Positions 1-11,442 of a stretch of DNA of 64,000 nucleotides are shown here, piece by piece. The stretch is from Naematelia aurantialba (taxonomy: Eukaryota > Basidiomycota > Tremellomycetes > Tremellales > Naemateliaceae): positions 744,001 through 808,000 of the forward strand of contig JAKFAO010000010.1 of NCBI GenBank assembly GCA_021527695.1, written 5' to 3'. Under the pieces are notes generated by a model. The model saw nothing but the letters and a program-made list of their open reading frames with translations. It made no database searches and was not told the origin of the DNA. A program made the translations under genes and the position numbers. The stretch's first letter is position 1, and the number at the start of each line of letters is the position of its first letter.

Positions 1-583
1 ACAACATGGCTCTCTGCGATACTGACTACTCGTCCTCACCCTCCTCCTCCTCACCTCATCCTACCCTCCCCGCACTCTTTCCCTCACTCTTTCCCTGACC
101 CTGACCCTACTTAACCTCATCCTCATCCTCATCCATCCTCGCCCTCGCCCTCACCCTCGACCATTTGAGCGCTCACTCTCACTGCCGCCTCTTGACCACT
201 GCCTCGCTGGACTGGATCCACGCACTTCCGCCGGACTGCCAGCCTCCTCAGCCTTTAATACACCGAGGCGTCGCCTTGTGATATCTCCCCAAGATTACCC
301 CCCAGCTTCAAGCCCCGGCGGCTTGAAACCGAACCCCTCGCTTGGCGTTTTGGACAGGCGCGAGCGCCGTCATATTCGCACCAGTGGCGATACAGGTACC
401 CCGTCTGACAGTTGTATCGCTACCAACGATACTGATACCAGCGGCAACAACCTAGGCCGCATATTCATACCCAGAGCCAGAACACCCGAGACAGAGCAAG
501 AGCACCCGAGACAGAGCAAGAGCACCCAGCGACAGAGCAAGTAGCACCCAGCTCGACAGAAGTAGCACGCAGAGGCAGCAGCG
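1..583. other. CT-rich leader/promoter region of the first gene
   Basis: No gene is supported here. The first 200 bases are a pyrimidine-rich microsatellite-like stretch of CCTCAT and CCCTCG-type units. From about 483 to 544 a 20-bp unit (CACCCGAGACAGAGCAAGAG) is repeated nearly three times just before the ATG at 584. This probably contains the promoter and 5' UTR of the 584-3214 gene. Confidence 0.4.
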
Positions 584-3214
584 ATGCCCGACTACCTCGC
601 CGTGACCTACCCCCGCTCGTCGGCCTCGACCTTCACCCTGCCCTCGCCCTCGGAAGACGGTGACACCCACTTGACCGCGTACCCGCTCTCCCTCCGCGCG
701 TCCGTCTCGAGCATCGGCACCGTCCCCGGCCTTGTCTCGGCCTCCCACTCGGACTCTGACCTCTCACCGCCGCTCTCGCCCACGCGCACCTCGCTCAACC
801 TGGTACACTGCTGCTGCGGCGGCGGCGGCGGAGTCGGTGAAGGGGACGGCGACGGCGAAGGTCGCGATGTCCCTCAGCGGCACGTTCAGGTCGTCCGAGC
901 GAGCGAGAGCCACAGCCACAGCCATAGCCACAGTTACCGCCAGGGCCGGGGCCACGGGTCCGACTCGTCCCGCCCCTTGTTGCGGCACATGCCCAGCTGG
1001 GCGAGTTTCCTCACCCACCGGACTGGGGCGAAACCCCCGAGCGTGAGTGTCGGCTCTGGCACCGTAGGCGCAGGCGCAGGTGCAGGCATCGGTGCAGGCA
1101 CAGGTACCGGTACCACACGCGCTAGTGCACATGCACGCGCGCGTACCCGCACTGGCACTGGCACGGGGACAGGGACGGGGATGGGGATGGGGATGGTGGC
1201 GGGGACGGGGACGGGGACAGTGACGGTGATACTCACCGGACGTGGTGGATATGGGATCGGATCCCGCATCGCCAGCGATACCGAGGACGAGATTGACGCC
1301 GAGCAGGTAGACGATGGTGGTGGGCTGTCTGACTCGTTGTCCATGTACGCCGACGCCGACGCCGCCGCCAGCGAGCACGGGGTGCTGGCCACGCTGCTTC
1401 TGTCGCCCAAGAAGCGCGAGGCGCGCGGACGGGAACTCGAACTCGAAGTCGAACTCGAACTCCAGCGGGCCCGGAACCGGGACCGCACGATCTCGTCCAA
1501 GTCGTCCCGCAAGCTACAGCTGCAGCTGCGGCCTAGCCAGGGCGCTGGTGTGTTCAAGCGGTTCACGCTTGCACAGCGATACCACCCCGCCGCGTCCCCG
1601 CCTCCAGAAGCCCCGCTCGCGTCCCGGTATCTACGCCCCAGCACTATCGATATCTTCAGCCCGGCGCCAGACGAGGGCACGCACCAGCCGCCTCTGTACC
1701 TGCACGGGACGGGCTTGAAAGGGGAATTCAATATCGAGATGGACGGCATAGGACCCGCCCGGCAATGGCAGCCCGAAGTCGAGCAGCAGCCCCAAGACCC
1801 AGCCGCCGTCCCAGTCCGCGTCGATACCCCGCTCGCCATGCCCTCTCTGATATCCGCCACTGGAGCGCATCGGCAATTCGTGGGTCTACCCGCATTGCCA
1901 GAGGTGTCTCCCCCTCTGAGCACAGAGGGGGAGGGCGACGACGAGCGCGAACCGGAAACCACAACAGCCGCAGCAGACGCCACCGCGGACTCCGACGCAA
2001 ACACTGATGCCGACGCTGACGCCGACGCCGACGAGTTCTTCACGCCGCTGCCTATCCATTCGGCCGTGCTGCCTGCCATTGCGAGACTGGGTACCAGCAC
2101 GCACTTCCCTCCGCCCCTGCGGCGCCGCCTCGCTCCGCCTAGGAAACCCAGCGGACCTGCTGGATCCGCGGCCGTGCCTACAGCAGCCGCAGCAGTGATA
2201 CCCTTTATGTCGGCGGACGCGGCACAAGATGCACACGGGGACCAGGACCCGTCCCTCACGTCCCTCACGTTCGACCTCGATATCTTCTCCCCGAGGGCGC
2301 CGAGCGCTCCCGTCCTGCGGGGCCTGCACGGCCTGACGGACGACGTGCCGATTTCGCCACTTGCGCTTCCCGAGCTCGGGCCAGGACCGCCACCCCGATT
2401 CAGCTCGTTGTACAGCCCCAGCCACCGTGAGCCTGTTGTCCCACCACCTTCCCGGCAAGAAGAGGGTGGTTCTGCCAACGAGGGGGACGGTGGGAAATCC
2501 CGCCGTGAGTCTCGAGGCTCGGTGGTGTCGCTCTTCACGGCGCTATCCAGCTCTCCGATCCAGCCGTCTTCTGTGCCGGGTCTCCCGGCAACGACAACAG
2601 GCCCAACAACCGCCGGAACGACCGTGGCTCCGCCTCGTGGGTCAGAAGACGCCTCTTCCCGGCGGAAAGGCTGGGACACACGCGTCGTCACCCCGACTAA
2701 ACCCGCCGTCGCACCCTCCCCTCGACGGCTTTCAGCCATGATCCGCCCCCCTCTCGGGCCAACCCCGACGCCTCCCAGGCTGCTCGCCTCGCCCCGCTCC
2801 CTCGGCACACCTCGCCTACCGTCCAACCCGGCTCTTCTCCCCACACCGCCTAAGCATAATCTCAGATCCAGCCCGAACCGAAACCCGAACAGCCCCGACC
2901 CGAGCCTCAGCCCGAAGCCAAAACCAAAGGCGTACCCATACGCGTCCGCGCCGCACTCGGCGCTGGAGACCCTCAAGAGCCGACGAGCCAGCCGGATGGG
3001 CTTGATTTCACCGTCTGGATCGTTCCGACTCAGTGGCGCGGATAGGGAGGCGGGAGGGCACCCCCGCGGCCCTTGTACAGGCGGAGCAGTAGGAGCAGAA
3101 CAGGCAGGCGATGTACAGCGCATGGAGCGCGTGGCGACACCCGGCACGTTTGGGATGCAGGGCGAAGCGGAGCGGCGGCTGGTGCTCGAGGGTGTGAATC
3201 CGTATTTTGCTTAG
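584..3214 (+). CDS. Ser/Pro-rich hypothetical protein, 876 aa
   Basis: Single uninterrupted reading frame from ATG at 584 to TAG at 3214. I recognise no domain. The protein is largely disordered and low in complexity. It contains a Cys-Gly cluster (about residues 75-84), a His-Ser alternating stretch (about 110-118), Gly-Thr dipeptide runs (about 165-220), a Glu/Leu-rich stretch, an Asp-Ala run (about 470-485), and long Ser/Pro/Thr segments with many SP/TP sites that could be phosphorylated. Absence of introns is unusual for this window. A long frame is also open on the other strand across the same DNA, which follows from the repetitive, GC-rich codons rather than from a second gene. The function is unknown; a regulatory or scaffold protein is possible, but nothing in the sequence proves it. 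Confidence 0.6.
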   Translation: MPDYLAVTYPRSSASTFTLPSPSEDGDTHLTAYPLSLRASVSSIGTVPGLVSASHSDSDLSPPLSPTRTSLNLVHCCCGGGGGVGEGDGDGEGRDVPQRHVQVVRASESHSHSHSHSYRQGRGHGSDSSRPLLRHMPSWASFLTHRTGAKPPSVSVGSGTVGAGAGAGIGAGTGTGTTRASAHARARTRTGTGTGTGTGMGMGMVAGTGTGTVTVILTGRGGYGIGSRIASDTEDEIDAEQVDDGGGLSDSLSMYADADAAASEHGVLATLLLSPKKREARGRELELEVELELQRARNRDRTISSKSSRKLQLQLRPSQGAGVFKRFTLAQRYHPAASPPPEAPLASRYLRPSTIDIFSPAPDEGTHQPPLYLHGTGLKGEFNIEMDGIGPARQWQPEVEQQPQDPAAVPVRVDTPLAMPSLISATGAHRQFVGLPALPEVSPPLSTEGEGDDEREPETTTAAADATADSDANTDADADADADEFFTPLPIHSAVLPAIARLGTSTHFPPPLRRRLAPPRKPSGPAGSAAVPTAAAAVIPFMSADAAQDAHGDQDPSLTSLTFDLDIFSPRAPSAPVLRGLHGLTDDVPISPLALPELGPGPPPRFSSLYSPSHREPVVPPPSRQEEGGSANEGDGGKSRRESRGSVVSLFTALSSSPIQPSSVPGLPATTTGPTTAGTTVAPPRGSEDASSRRKGWDTRVVTPTKPAVAPSPRRLSAMIRPPLGPTPTPPRLLASPRSLGTPRLPSNPALLPTPPKHNLRSSPNRNPNSPDPSLSPKPKPKAYPYASAPHSALETLKSRRASRMGLISPSGSFRLSGADREAGGHPRGPCTGGAVGAEQAGDVQRMERVATPGTFGMQGEAERRLVLEGVNPYFA

Positions 3215-3660
3215 ATGGTCGCGTTGGGAATACGAGGTTAGTGCTTCAGTCATAATCTGCACGCTAGATGATGCATGCACATGTATGACAAGAGTGCGTG
3301 CACGGACGACTGGGGGTGTCGGACTGTCGGCTTGATCTTATTGAATGACGAATTACCGGCCTCACGAAACTTGAAAACTTTGGCTCGATCATCGGTGTAG
3401 ATACATTGACTTGCCTAGTGATGATGCGCCGAGAAGAGAGTGGCGTATAGCAGGCGCTGAACAGGACGCAAGTGCTCACTAACCGGAGTGGCGAATCCCA
3501 TCTTCCACCGGCGTCCATGGGTCGCATCCACGATAAAATCGAGATGAGCGTGTCTTATGCCAGTAGATATCCACGCCTCTGTGCGTCCCGCTCTATCAAG
3601 TGTCTACGGTGTCCTTGCTGCTACTACATCTCCGATCAGACCATGTTCCCCCCGTGGGCG
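3215..3660. other. Intergenic, nothing recognised
   Basis: About 450 bases between the convergent 3' ends of two hypothetical genes. I see no RNA gene, repeat or conserved frame. Confidence 0.4.
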
Positions 3661-4671
3661 TCACCACCGCCCCAGGCCAGCTGGATCGCCGCCCTCCCAG
3701 AAGCTCGGAAAGTCCTTGGACCACGGCACCATCCCATGCTCGTTCAGCCTTTGCTCCTCGCCGTCATCGCCATCTTCTGACACTGGCCGCACGCGTACCT
3801 GAATCAGGGGTACCTTGGTGTCGTCGAAGCCCATGCGGCCCTTCTCGCTCTCAACGGATGCGTGGTCGGAATCGAAGACTCGGACACGGGCCGAGAGTGT
3901 GTTGCAAGGGAAGTGGACGACCAGCGGCTCCGTATTGGGTTTGCGCACTGCATCGAACGTCTGGACGTGGATGTCCTGTCTTGAGCGCAACAGCATCTGG
4001 GTTCCTTCGCACGCGGTCGAGCTCTCCTGGGAGAGCGCCTCGAGCGCCTCGAGTGACTTCAAGAGGTTCTCAGTCGCCTTGCAGAGACGGTCATGCTCCG
4101 CCTGGAGAGTGGTGATGCTCAATCCCAGACTTGCAGCTTGGCAAGACATGGCTTTCGGTTCCGTGTGGGCGTTTAGAACGGTGTCGGAACTGGATCTGGG
4201 GGGATGGACGCGGGAGGTGCTCCTAGACGGAGGATATGGATGTGTTTGGGCCGCTGTGGTGGTTTTGTCGGTGGTGGGCCAGTCTGAATCGTAATGGTGA
4301 TTGTGGTCGGTGTCGTGGTTATGGTCGTAGTCGTGGCCGTGGTCATTGTCGTGGTCGTGCCAGTGGTTCTGGGTCTTGGGTGTTGACGCCACGTCGGCTG
4401 CTGTGTTCGGCGCGCGCTCGGGCGAGGGGTTTGTTTGTGCGTAACATCCGGCTGGTGCTAGACAGACAGGGATCGCCCGGTGCAGTGCGGGTGCATACGA
4501 GGATGGCAAAGCACCAGGCTGTGTGTACGCAGGGCGAGACATGTATTGGTATTGGCGTTCGCTGTGGCGGTGGCGTTGGCAGTCGCATGGATGTTGGTGC
4601 TGGTCCCAATGTATGCTGTTCTCGTCAGTCGGGCGTCTGGGATACTCTGGTCGCGTAACTGGGAGAAACAC
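3661..4671 (-). CDS. Hypothetical protein with His/Asp-rich tract and coiled-coil segment
   Basis: Open frame of 336 codons ending in TGA at 3661. The start at 4671 is uncertain; internal Met codons, including one about 175 codons in, are alternatives. The N-terminal half is rich in His, Pro, Tyr and Thr. Around residues 102-130 His and Asp alternate, which would be a plausible divalent-metal-binding or simply disordered tract. About residues 180-225 form a Leu/Glu/Ala-rich region that looks helical and could be a coiled coil. The C-terminal 80 residues are mixed and look folded, ending in a Trp-rich segment. I do not recognise a family. The DNA encoding the His/Asp tract is a degenerate hexamer repeat, so its length may vary between strains. 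Confidence 0.45.
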   Translation of the reverse strand: MFLPVTRPEYPRRPTDENSIHWDQHQHPCDCQRHRHSERQYQYMSRPAYTQPGALPSSYAPALHRAIPVCLAPAGCYAQTNPSPERAPNTAADVASTPKTQNHWHDHDNDHGHDYDHNHDTDHNHHYDSDWPTTDKTTTAAQTHPYPPSRSTSRVHPPRSSSDTVLNAHTEPKAMSCQAASLGLSITTLQAEHDRLCKATENLLKSLEALEALSQESSTACEGTQMLLRSRQDIHVQTFDAVRKPNTEPLVVHFPCNTLSARVRVFDSDHASVESEKGRMGFDDTKVPLIQVRVRPVSEDGDDGEEQRLNEHGMVPWSKDFPSFWEGGDPAGLGRW

Positions 4672-5727
4672 TCACTCGTCCGATCGTCCGTCGCCACAAC
4701 GCTCGTAAATGTGCATCGTCCAGATTGCCCAGATTGCCCAGAACGCACCTCTTCCTCTCCCCTCAGCCGGCCTAGCGTCACTGCCGCGACGCCGTTCGTA
4801 CGCTGATGGCGGTCGGAAGACAAGTGTCGAGAGCAAGTGTCGAGAGCAAGTGTCGAGAGCAAGTGTCGAGAGCAAGTGTCGAGAGGACAAGTGGTGCGAA
4901 GAGTGACGATGGGGACTAGCTAGCTTGGCTATATACCCCTGTCCATGTCCCAGCAATATCCTCGACCTGCCGGAACCCCAACGTCGATGCCGAGTCACCC
5001 CCACCTGTGTCAGTCCCCGGATCGAAGCACCGAGCCCAAAAACCCGTCGCTGCCCTCCGTATTGCAGCAGTGCATCCTCCTTGCGATCGACCTGCTTCCC
5101 CCCCCCACGCACCTGCACCCCACTCGCCGAGATACATCCCGTGCTAGCACTGACACATCCGGCCATCCATCGTGACACATCTCCATCCACGGTGACACAT
5201 CCCACTCCCACACCGAGGGGAACTTTAAAGCAGCAAAGTGACCATCACGATCACAGTCACGATCACAGTCACAGTCACGATCACCACCGACGGGAGCAAC
5301 GGATCCCCTTTGGACTGCCTCCCCACGTCGCACACACCCCCCCCCCTTTGCATGTTCCCCCACTCTGGCATGCCTTTGCATCTCGTCAATCACTGGACGG
5401 ACAGCCTTGGATCGGGGACAGCCTCGATCGGGGGACTCCAAGGACGTCGGCTGCAGATTGCACGATGCACAGCATGCATCGGACGATGATGACTTGATGG
5501 TCCCACCATCTGCACCACATTGGTAGTTCTCTAATCCTTCAGGGCCGCTGACCGTAAACGATCAATCTCTGGCCATAAATGATCAATCTCTCGATCATGA
5601 GAACGAGGACCATCGACCGCTCTGGCCACTCTGACCATTCCGACTGCCCTGACCACTCTGACCGGCCTGACCATATTGACACTCTGATCGTGTGACGATC
5701 ACCACCTCCCAGCTCATCCCTCATCCC
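4672..5727. other. Repeat-rich intergenic region
   Basis: About 1 kb without a supported gene. It holds three separate blocks of short direct repeats: a 13-bp unit at 4821-4885, a CACAGTCACGAT-like unit near 5236-5285, and a degenerate CTCTGACCAT-like unit near 5590-5690. It probably includes the promoter of the 3661-4671 gene and the 3' flank of ELP1. Confidence 0.45.
4821..4885. repeat. 13-bp tandem repeat, five copies
   Basis: Unit CAAGTGTCGAGAG repeated five times without a visible mismatch, followed by a partial copy. A recent minisatellite. Confidence 0.85.
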
Positions 5728-8700
5728 TCACCGCGCCAGGACACCGAGCCCATCCCAAGCGCCCACTACCGGCTTCTCCGCCGCCCTCGCCTTGTCCAGC
5801 TCCCCCGCCAGGCCCATGCCTCCAGACTCGTCGACGCCGCTCAGCACCTCGGCGCGGTCCTTCCACGCCTCGTCGAGCGACTGCGCTAGTCGAGCGCGGA
5901 AGCGGATGATGGTGGACTGTAGATCCTTTGCCGCGGCCTGGTGTTCGGGCGTCGACAAGACCAAATGCCGAAGCAGAGGGATCGATTCCGCTGCGCAGTG
6001 GCGTCATTAGCATCGCCTCGTTTGACGGACACTGCGTGTTCCCCGTGGACCTGCGACTCTATCCCACGAGAAGATGTGAATGCACAGTGTCGGGATGAGG
6101 TGTGTATCTGGAACGAGAAAGGATAGGTAGTTGTATGTGTATTGGAGGCTGGGAGGCTGGAGCTGGGTGGCAAACGCGGCAAACTCACCAGATTTCTCAT
6201 CGACCCGTGCAACCAACCTCCCCAAACTGCCAAGTAGGTACTCGTACTCATCCACAGTCCCCTTTCTGCCAGCCGCCCGTCTCTTGCTGGGCTTGTGCTT
6301 TGATTTGGCCGTCTGGCTACGCAGTATCAGCAACGCTTCGCAAGTCACAGCACAGAAGAGCTGGGGGAAGCACTGGGAAGCATCGCCAAAAGGCTAGGGG
6401 CGTCTCGGAGAAGCTTTAGCGCATCGAGAAGCCAAAAGCTTTGAAAGGCATCATAGAGCAGAGTGGGGAGCATAGCAAAGCGACGCGGAGAGAAGAGAGG
6501 TCCGGACAGTGAAGCAGAAGCGAGAAGAGAAGCCCGGACACGCAGCAGAAGCGAGAAGAGAAGCGCGGGCAGCCCGGGCAGTACAGGGAAGCAAGCACGC
6601 CAGCCAAACGCAAGGGTGTGGAAGTCCAAGATGGAGCACGGGACAGTACGTACCCCGTGATCTTGGTGCTCTGCGAAAACGCAGTGGTAGGAGCGACAGT
6701 GTACCGCGTGAACGCAGAGGCGTTTGTCGTCGCGTTCGTAGCGACGTCGACGCCCTCGAGCGCTGGCTCATTATCGACGAGGTAGAACGTGTCTGCGAAA
6801 CAAACGACGGCATCAGCATCGACGTCACGGTCACCCCTCTGCCCTTCCACTACTCTCCACCCTTATCTCTGGATCTCTGGAGCTCTGGGCCGACTTACCT
6901 GGGTCCGTCTGACGGATGGCCCGCAGATCCGCCAACCGCGCCATCTCCTTGTCCAGCTGTCCTACCATCTCCTCGAACATCTCGGCAAGACCCTCCTGCG
7001 CATCAAGCAACGCTGGCTCAATCGTCGCTTCGACTAGCTCCGACCGACCACTCAGTCTCACCTGTTGAGCTGGATGAGCTACCGGCTCACTTCCGATTTG
7101 GAGAGGAGAAGAACCAACCAGGCGGTAAGCTTCTGCAAACTCTGATCCTCGGCAGAGGACGTCCACTGCCGAGTCGACGTCTTTGGCATATTCCACAAGC
7201 ACCTGTGCCGCCTCCAGGGTCGATCCTCTAGACGCCAGATGGTCTGGACGTGTTAGTTTGAGGTATCGACTGTCGAATCCAGCAGGCAGACTGACCTGTC
7301 ACGCGAGCACACATTTCCAGCAGCTTGTCGTGGGAGATTTCCAGCTCCAACGCCAGGGCGAACAGTTCGCGCCACGCATGTGCCTTCTCCCATGCCTTCA
7401 ATGCCTTGTCTGGTTTGCCAGCACGAGAGTATGCTAGTCATATCAGTGTCGTTACTTCTACACTTGAGCTTGCAGAGTCTGTCAGACTGACCAATGGCAG
7501 CGTCGCAAAAATCGCGCCGGTCGTACAAGTAGTCACCGTACAGATCATGAATTACCTGGTGACGTGAGCCCAATATGCATATGCGCATCAAACTCGTGCT
7601 CGTACTCACAACGAGATGCTCAGAATCATCGGCATAAAGCTTGAACGCTTCGTCATACAGCTCGTATCGAGCTAGATAGGACGCCGCTTCGTCGAATTTC
7701 TCCGGACCTTACGGATCACATCAATTACACATCCAATCTCAGTGACCGGAGCCGAATGATACATACCAGTCTGCTTGAGGTTACCGAGCGCACTCGCCCT
7801 CCGTCCCAGATGATCATCGATACGGAACCTCTGCTCCCACTTGTCCAGGGCTCGCAGCTCACGTAAGAAGGGTAGATACTCCTTTGGATCCTGCGAAAAT
7901 CGATCAGCTTAGCAGCAGAGGAACAATCGCTCCGCAATGACACCGACCCACCTTCTGCGAGTATTGCGCAACCATGAGGACGAGCTGGAAATTGTACATG
8001 CCCAGCGCCACGTCGTACAGCTGATTCACATTGGACAGGAAGATGATGTACTTGATTGCTTCCTCGACGATATCCGGGTGGTTCGCTGCAGAGGCGTCAG
8101 ATCTGACCAGACGCTTCACAGGCCCGACTGGCCAGAAGGAGCGGCACTGACCTTGCAGTGCAAGGAGCACCTGAAGACCAGATTCGTAATCTGGCGGCTG
8201 CTTGCACACGTGTGTCGTCAAGATCGTCTCAATGTACTTGACAGTATCCTCCTCCAGCAATGACCGGAGGGCATCGCATATCGAGTTGACCTTTGCGTCG
8301 CCTTCCGAGCTGTAAGGGGTGGTAAGTCAAGTGAGACACAGCAATAGTGTAGCTGCTCACCTGGACGAATCCCCGCCTCTTGCCAAGTCGCGATACAGCT
8401 CTTTCGACACATCGCTAGACCTTGCACGCGATGAGCTGACGACGATATTGCAAGAGAGGATACGGCTCACCTCAAAGATGAGACAAACAGATTCAGATAA
8501 TCGACTTCGGGGATTTGGTCGATGAAACCCGACAAGCCCGCCATGAATCGTTTCGGATCCAGGTCGTACAACACATTTAGGTCCAGTCTATGTTTACGAC
8601 ACGTCAAGTACGCTGACCGATATCGCCCGCTAACAATGTCAGTCAGTCTACAGACTTGATCCGTAGATACTCACGCTAAGACATCTCGTCTGATGACGGC

Positions 8701-11224
8701 TAGCACTAGGGGTCTCGGATACACGGTTTCGAGGTTCCCTCGTGGCATCTGGAGCACCAGGCTCATGCTGCTGGGACAAGCCACGACGGCTAGAGCTCCA
8801 CGTTCGATTCTGCGAGACTCCCATTCCGTTTCGTACGACGCCACATCTTCACCTTGCGCCATGCGATCGAGAATGGGGACTGGGGCATAATGGGACGACT
8901 GCGATGAAGTGGTGTAGATGAGGTAGTCGCTTGTCACAGTAAACGACGTCACAGCGGTGGCGAGGACCGTTGGAGATGGTGACTCTGGCTGCAGGGAGGC
9001 AAGGTACAGCTTGCCGCTGTCTGAAAGGGCGAAGACAAGATCCTGAGAGATGACAATGGAGGTCGGTTGACGACAGATAAGCAGGTCGATACTGGGCGGC
9101 CCGTCTGCTTAGACCAGCGTCAACAAGGCAGCTGGTAGCCAAGAACACTTACCATTCCGCAAAACGCCGCCGTCATCCAAGATGAGCCACTCGTACTCGT
9201 CACTCCATAGGAGTCGTTCAACTGTGCCCTCAAGAGGCACTTGCAGCACTTCACCTCCTTCCACGCAAGTATACAAGACCGTGCTGTTCGCTGTCCAAAA
9301 CAAGGCCCCAACCCTCCCCTCTGGTCCTAGTATGATCTGCCGGGCAACAAATTCTCCTTCCGGTGCCAGAGCTCTACTCCATCTCAGCTGTGGTTCGGCA
9401 ACCATGCCTCCCCCTCTCAACTTTGATCCAGACTGATCTGGCAAGCGAGTATGCAAGTCGAAGACCTGCGCGTCGCCATTGGAAAAGAGCACGGCGAGGC
9501 TGTCTTGCGAGTCTGACAACGAGACGTGTATCGGTGTGGATGGCAGACTGATGGTGTATGATGCCATGGGTGGAGGAACATTCTGTGTCCGGAAGGGTGT
9601 GACGAGAAGACGTTCTGATATCATTCGTCAGTGGATTAAGTCTCGCAGCTGCGACCGGCTTACGTCCATCTACCACTGCGACATTTGCCGTATCATCAGG
9701 CATGCGAAGACGAGCAGAGTATGTATCCCATACGAAGCTCCGGATCTGCACATAGTCTGAGGGGATTGTCGTCAGCCTCAAAATTACTTGAGAAGTCTAG
9801 CTGGGGACTGACCTGTGCCAAGGACGTAAAGCACCAAGGGCTGTTCCGGATGCCACTTGAATCCTCTGAAGCGCCTGGAATGGTGTTGGTGCGAGAAGAT
9901 TTCCTGTTTGAGGTAGTAGTGGTAATTCTTCATGGACCAGAGCTGGACTGATCGCTTGTCAGCAGTCCCCCACAACGCATAGCATCGATCCTTGACCCAC
10001 CGACATCCTCTTCGGTCCGTTCGATCCATATCGCTAGTACCTCTGAATCGGAGTTCCAGGCCATTCCCCTGATCCTCCCATCCCGCCAAGTCTCAATCGA
10101 CTCGTTCAACTCGAATCCGCCGTGTCGTAGCCCATTCCTCTCGAGCATTGCCACGTCCCACCGGCCGTCTCTGCCTTCTCCACCGCCCTCGTAGCCATAC
10201 CTAACCAGACCGCTGATCAAATTCCCACTCGGCCGCCACGACAGTTCCGCTTCCAGCCCAGGGAGCGCCTCGCTGGTCGCCGAAAGCTTCGGCACGAATC
10301 CTGCGCTAGCATCTCGGGAGTATATCCGAACCTGTCGCCGGGCTTGAGAGGAGGCAGAAGAGTGAGGGTCCAGAGACGACACGGCAAAGTAAGCGGCGTC
10401 TCCTCGAAACGTGATGCGCGGTAGACCGTGGTCGGTCGGATGGGAGAGGGAGCTCGGCTTCGACGGGCCAGCTTGAGCAGCCGCCTTGCCCAGGGACCCG
10501 TGAAACTGGGTCGACTTGGATCCCCAGCCGACATTGATAAAGCCATCTAGACAGGTTCAGCAACGCGCAAAGTGTCGTTTAATGGATCCTTCACGTACCT
10601 TCGCCGAATTGCTCGCTGCGCAGTGGTTCTTCGTGTAGAGTGTCGAAATAGCGCGTCATGACTACCAGCTCATCCTCACCTGCACGCATCAGTCATGTGG
10701 TCCGTCTGGTTAGGACTGCAGCTGACCAGTAACGAGAACGAGATGCTCGTCGTCAGGCGACCACGCTGCCGCTTTGATGCCGCTGTCCACGCTGCCCACG
10801 ATCTCCACATCTGACTGCCCGCCCATAGATAGCGAAAGCGTGGCTATATCGCCCCCAGCGAGAAGGATGGCTAGAGACCGATCATCGGGAAAGTAGTGCA
10901 TGTCGACAGTCTGGCCGAGATGTGAAGGAAGAGGGAACGGAGCGAGGGCCGGGTTATCAAACGTGGCTATAGTCTGTACCGGAATTCATCAGCAGCTTCG
11001 TATGTCCAGAAGTACTGATTTTGACTCACGGTGAATCCATCTCCAGGTGTGAACCGCACCACGTCCACCTCGACACCCCCGTCGTCCACCAGTCGCTCGA
11101 CAACCGCATATCCAGTACCTTCCTCTGGATCAATAGCGATATTGCTCAGTGATCCAACCAGTCTCTCAGGTCCCTGTAGCTCTATCGACGCGATATGCAG
11201 CGTCGTGGACGTCAGCGACCTCAT
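5728..11224 (-). CDS. ELP1: Elongator complex subunit 1 (Elp1/IKI3), multi-exon
   Basis: Scaffold subunit of Elongator, which modifies the wobble uridine of tRNAs in the cytoplasm. Family hallmarks are clear across the exons: a start MRSLTSTT at 11224, QFHGS followed by GKAA, RNGLRHGGFELN, VQLWSMKNYHYYLKQEIF, LLVTPFRTQNVPPPM, LDLNVLYDLDPKRFMAG, WRELFALALELE, a basic SKHKPSKRRAAGRKG segment and a conserved C-terminal helix ending at TGA 5728. The N-terminal half is WD40-like, the C-terminal half alpha-solenoid. First exons, by splice sites and frame: 11030..11224, 10727..10973, 10599..10679, 10005..10546. The exon-4 donor is weak (GTCGGT) but is the only one that keeps the VQLW frame. About fifteen exons in all; the remaining junctions were not fixed base by base. 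The last large intron (roughly 6345-6660) carries direct repeats. EMC3 starts 218 bp away in the opposite direction. Confidence 0.93.
6485..6600. repeat. Direct repeats inside an ELP1 intron
   Basis: A purine-rich unit built around GAAGCGAGAAGAGAAGC is repeated at least twice, with degenerate flanking copies. It lies in a long intron between the exon ending in SQSTKIT and the exon with the basic segment. Confidence 0.6.
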
Positions 11225-11442
11225 CTCTACCCTTGGGTCTGTCGCTGATTTGACTGTCAAAGAACAGTTGTGCAGCAACAAAATTCCAGGACCTCCACCA
11301 CCAGCATGAACGGAAGCAAATTCCACGTGTTCGTGGCCGTACAGCGACAAAGTCATACAGCCTATTCGACGTGGGTGTTGGTGTGCGATATACTTCTACC
11401 TGGAACGTGACAGCAGCCCAGGCCGCACAGAGATCTGTCGAT
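11225..11442. promoter_or_regulatory. Divergent promoter, ELP1/EMC3
   Basis: 218 bp separate the ATG codons of two head-to-head genes, so both promoters must share it. No clear TATA box is visible. Confidence 0.5.

Noticed and set aside
278..544. Small upstream frame before the first gene
   Set aside because: It has no ATG start and ends in the 20-bp repeat; more likely leader sequence.
934..3147. 737-codon open frame antisense to the 876-aa protein
   Set aside because: It mirrors the GC-rich, repetitive codons of the plus-strand gene, has no recognisable domain, and the plus strand starts with a proper ATG context and leader.
4815..4890. CRISPR-like array
   Set aside because: The 13-bp units are directly adjacent with no spacers, and the genome is eukaryotic.
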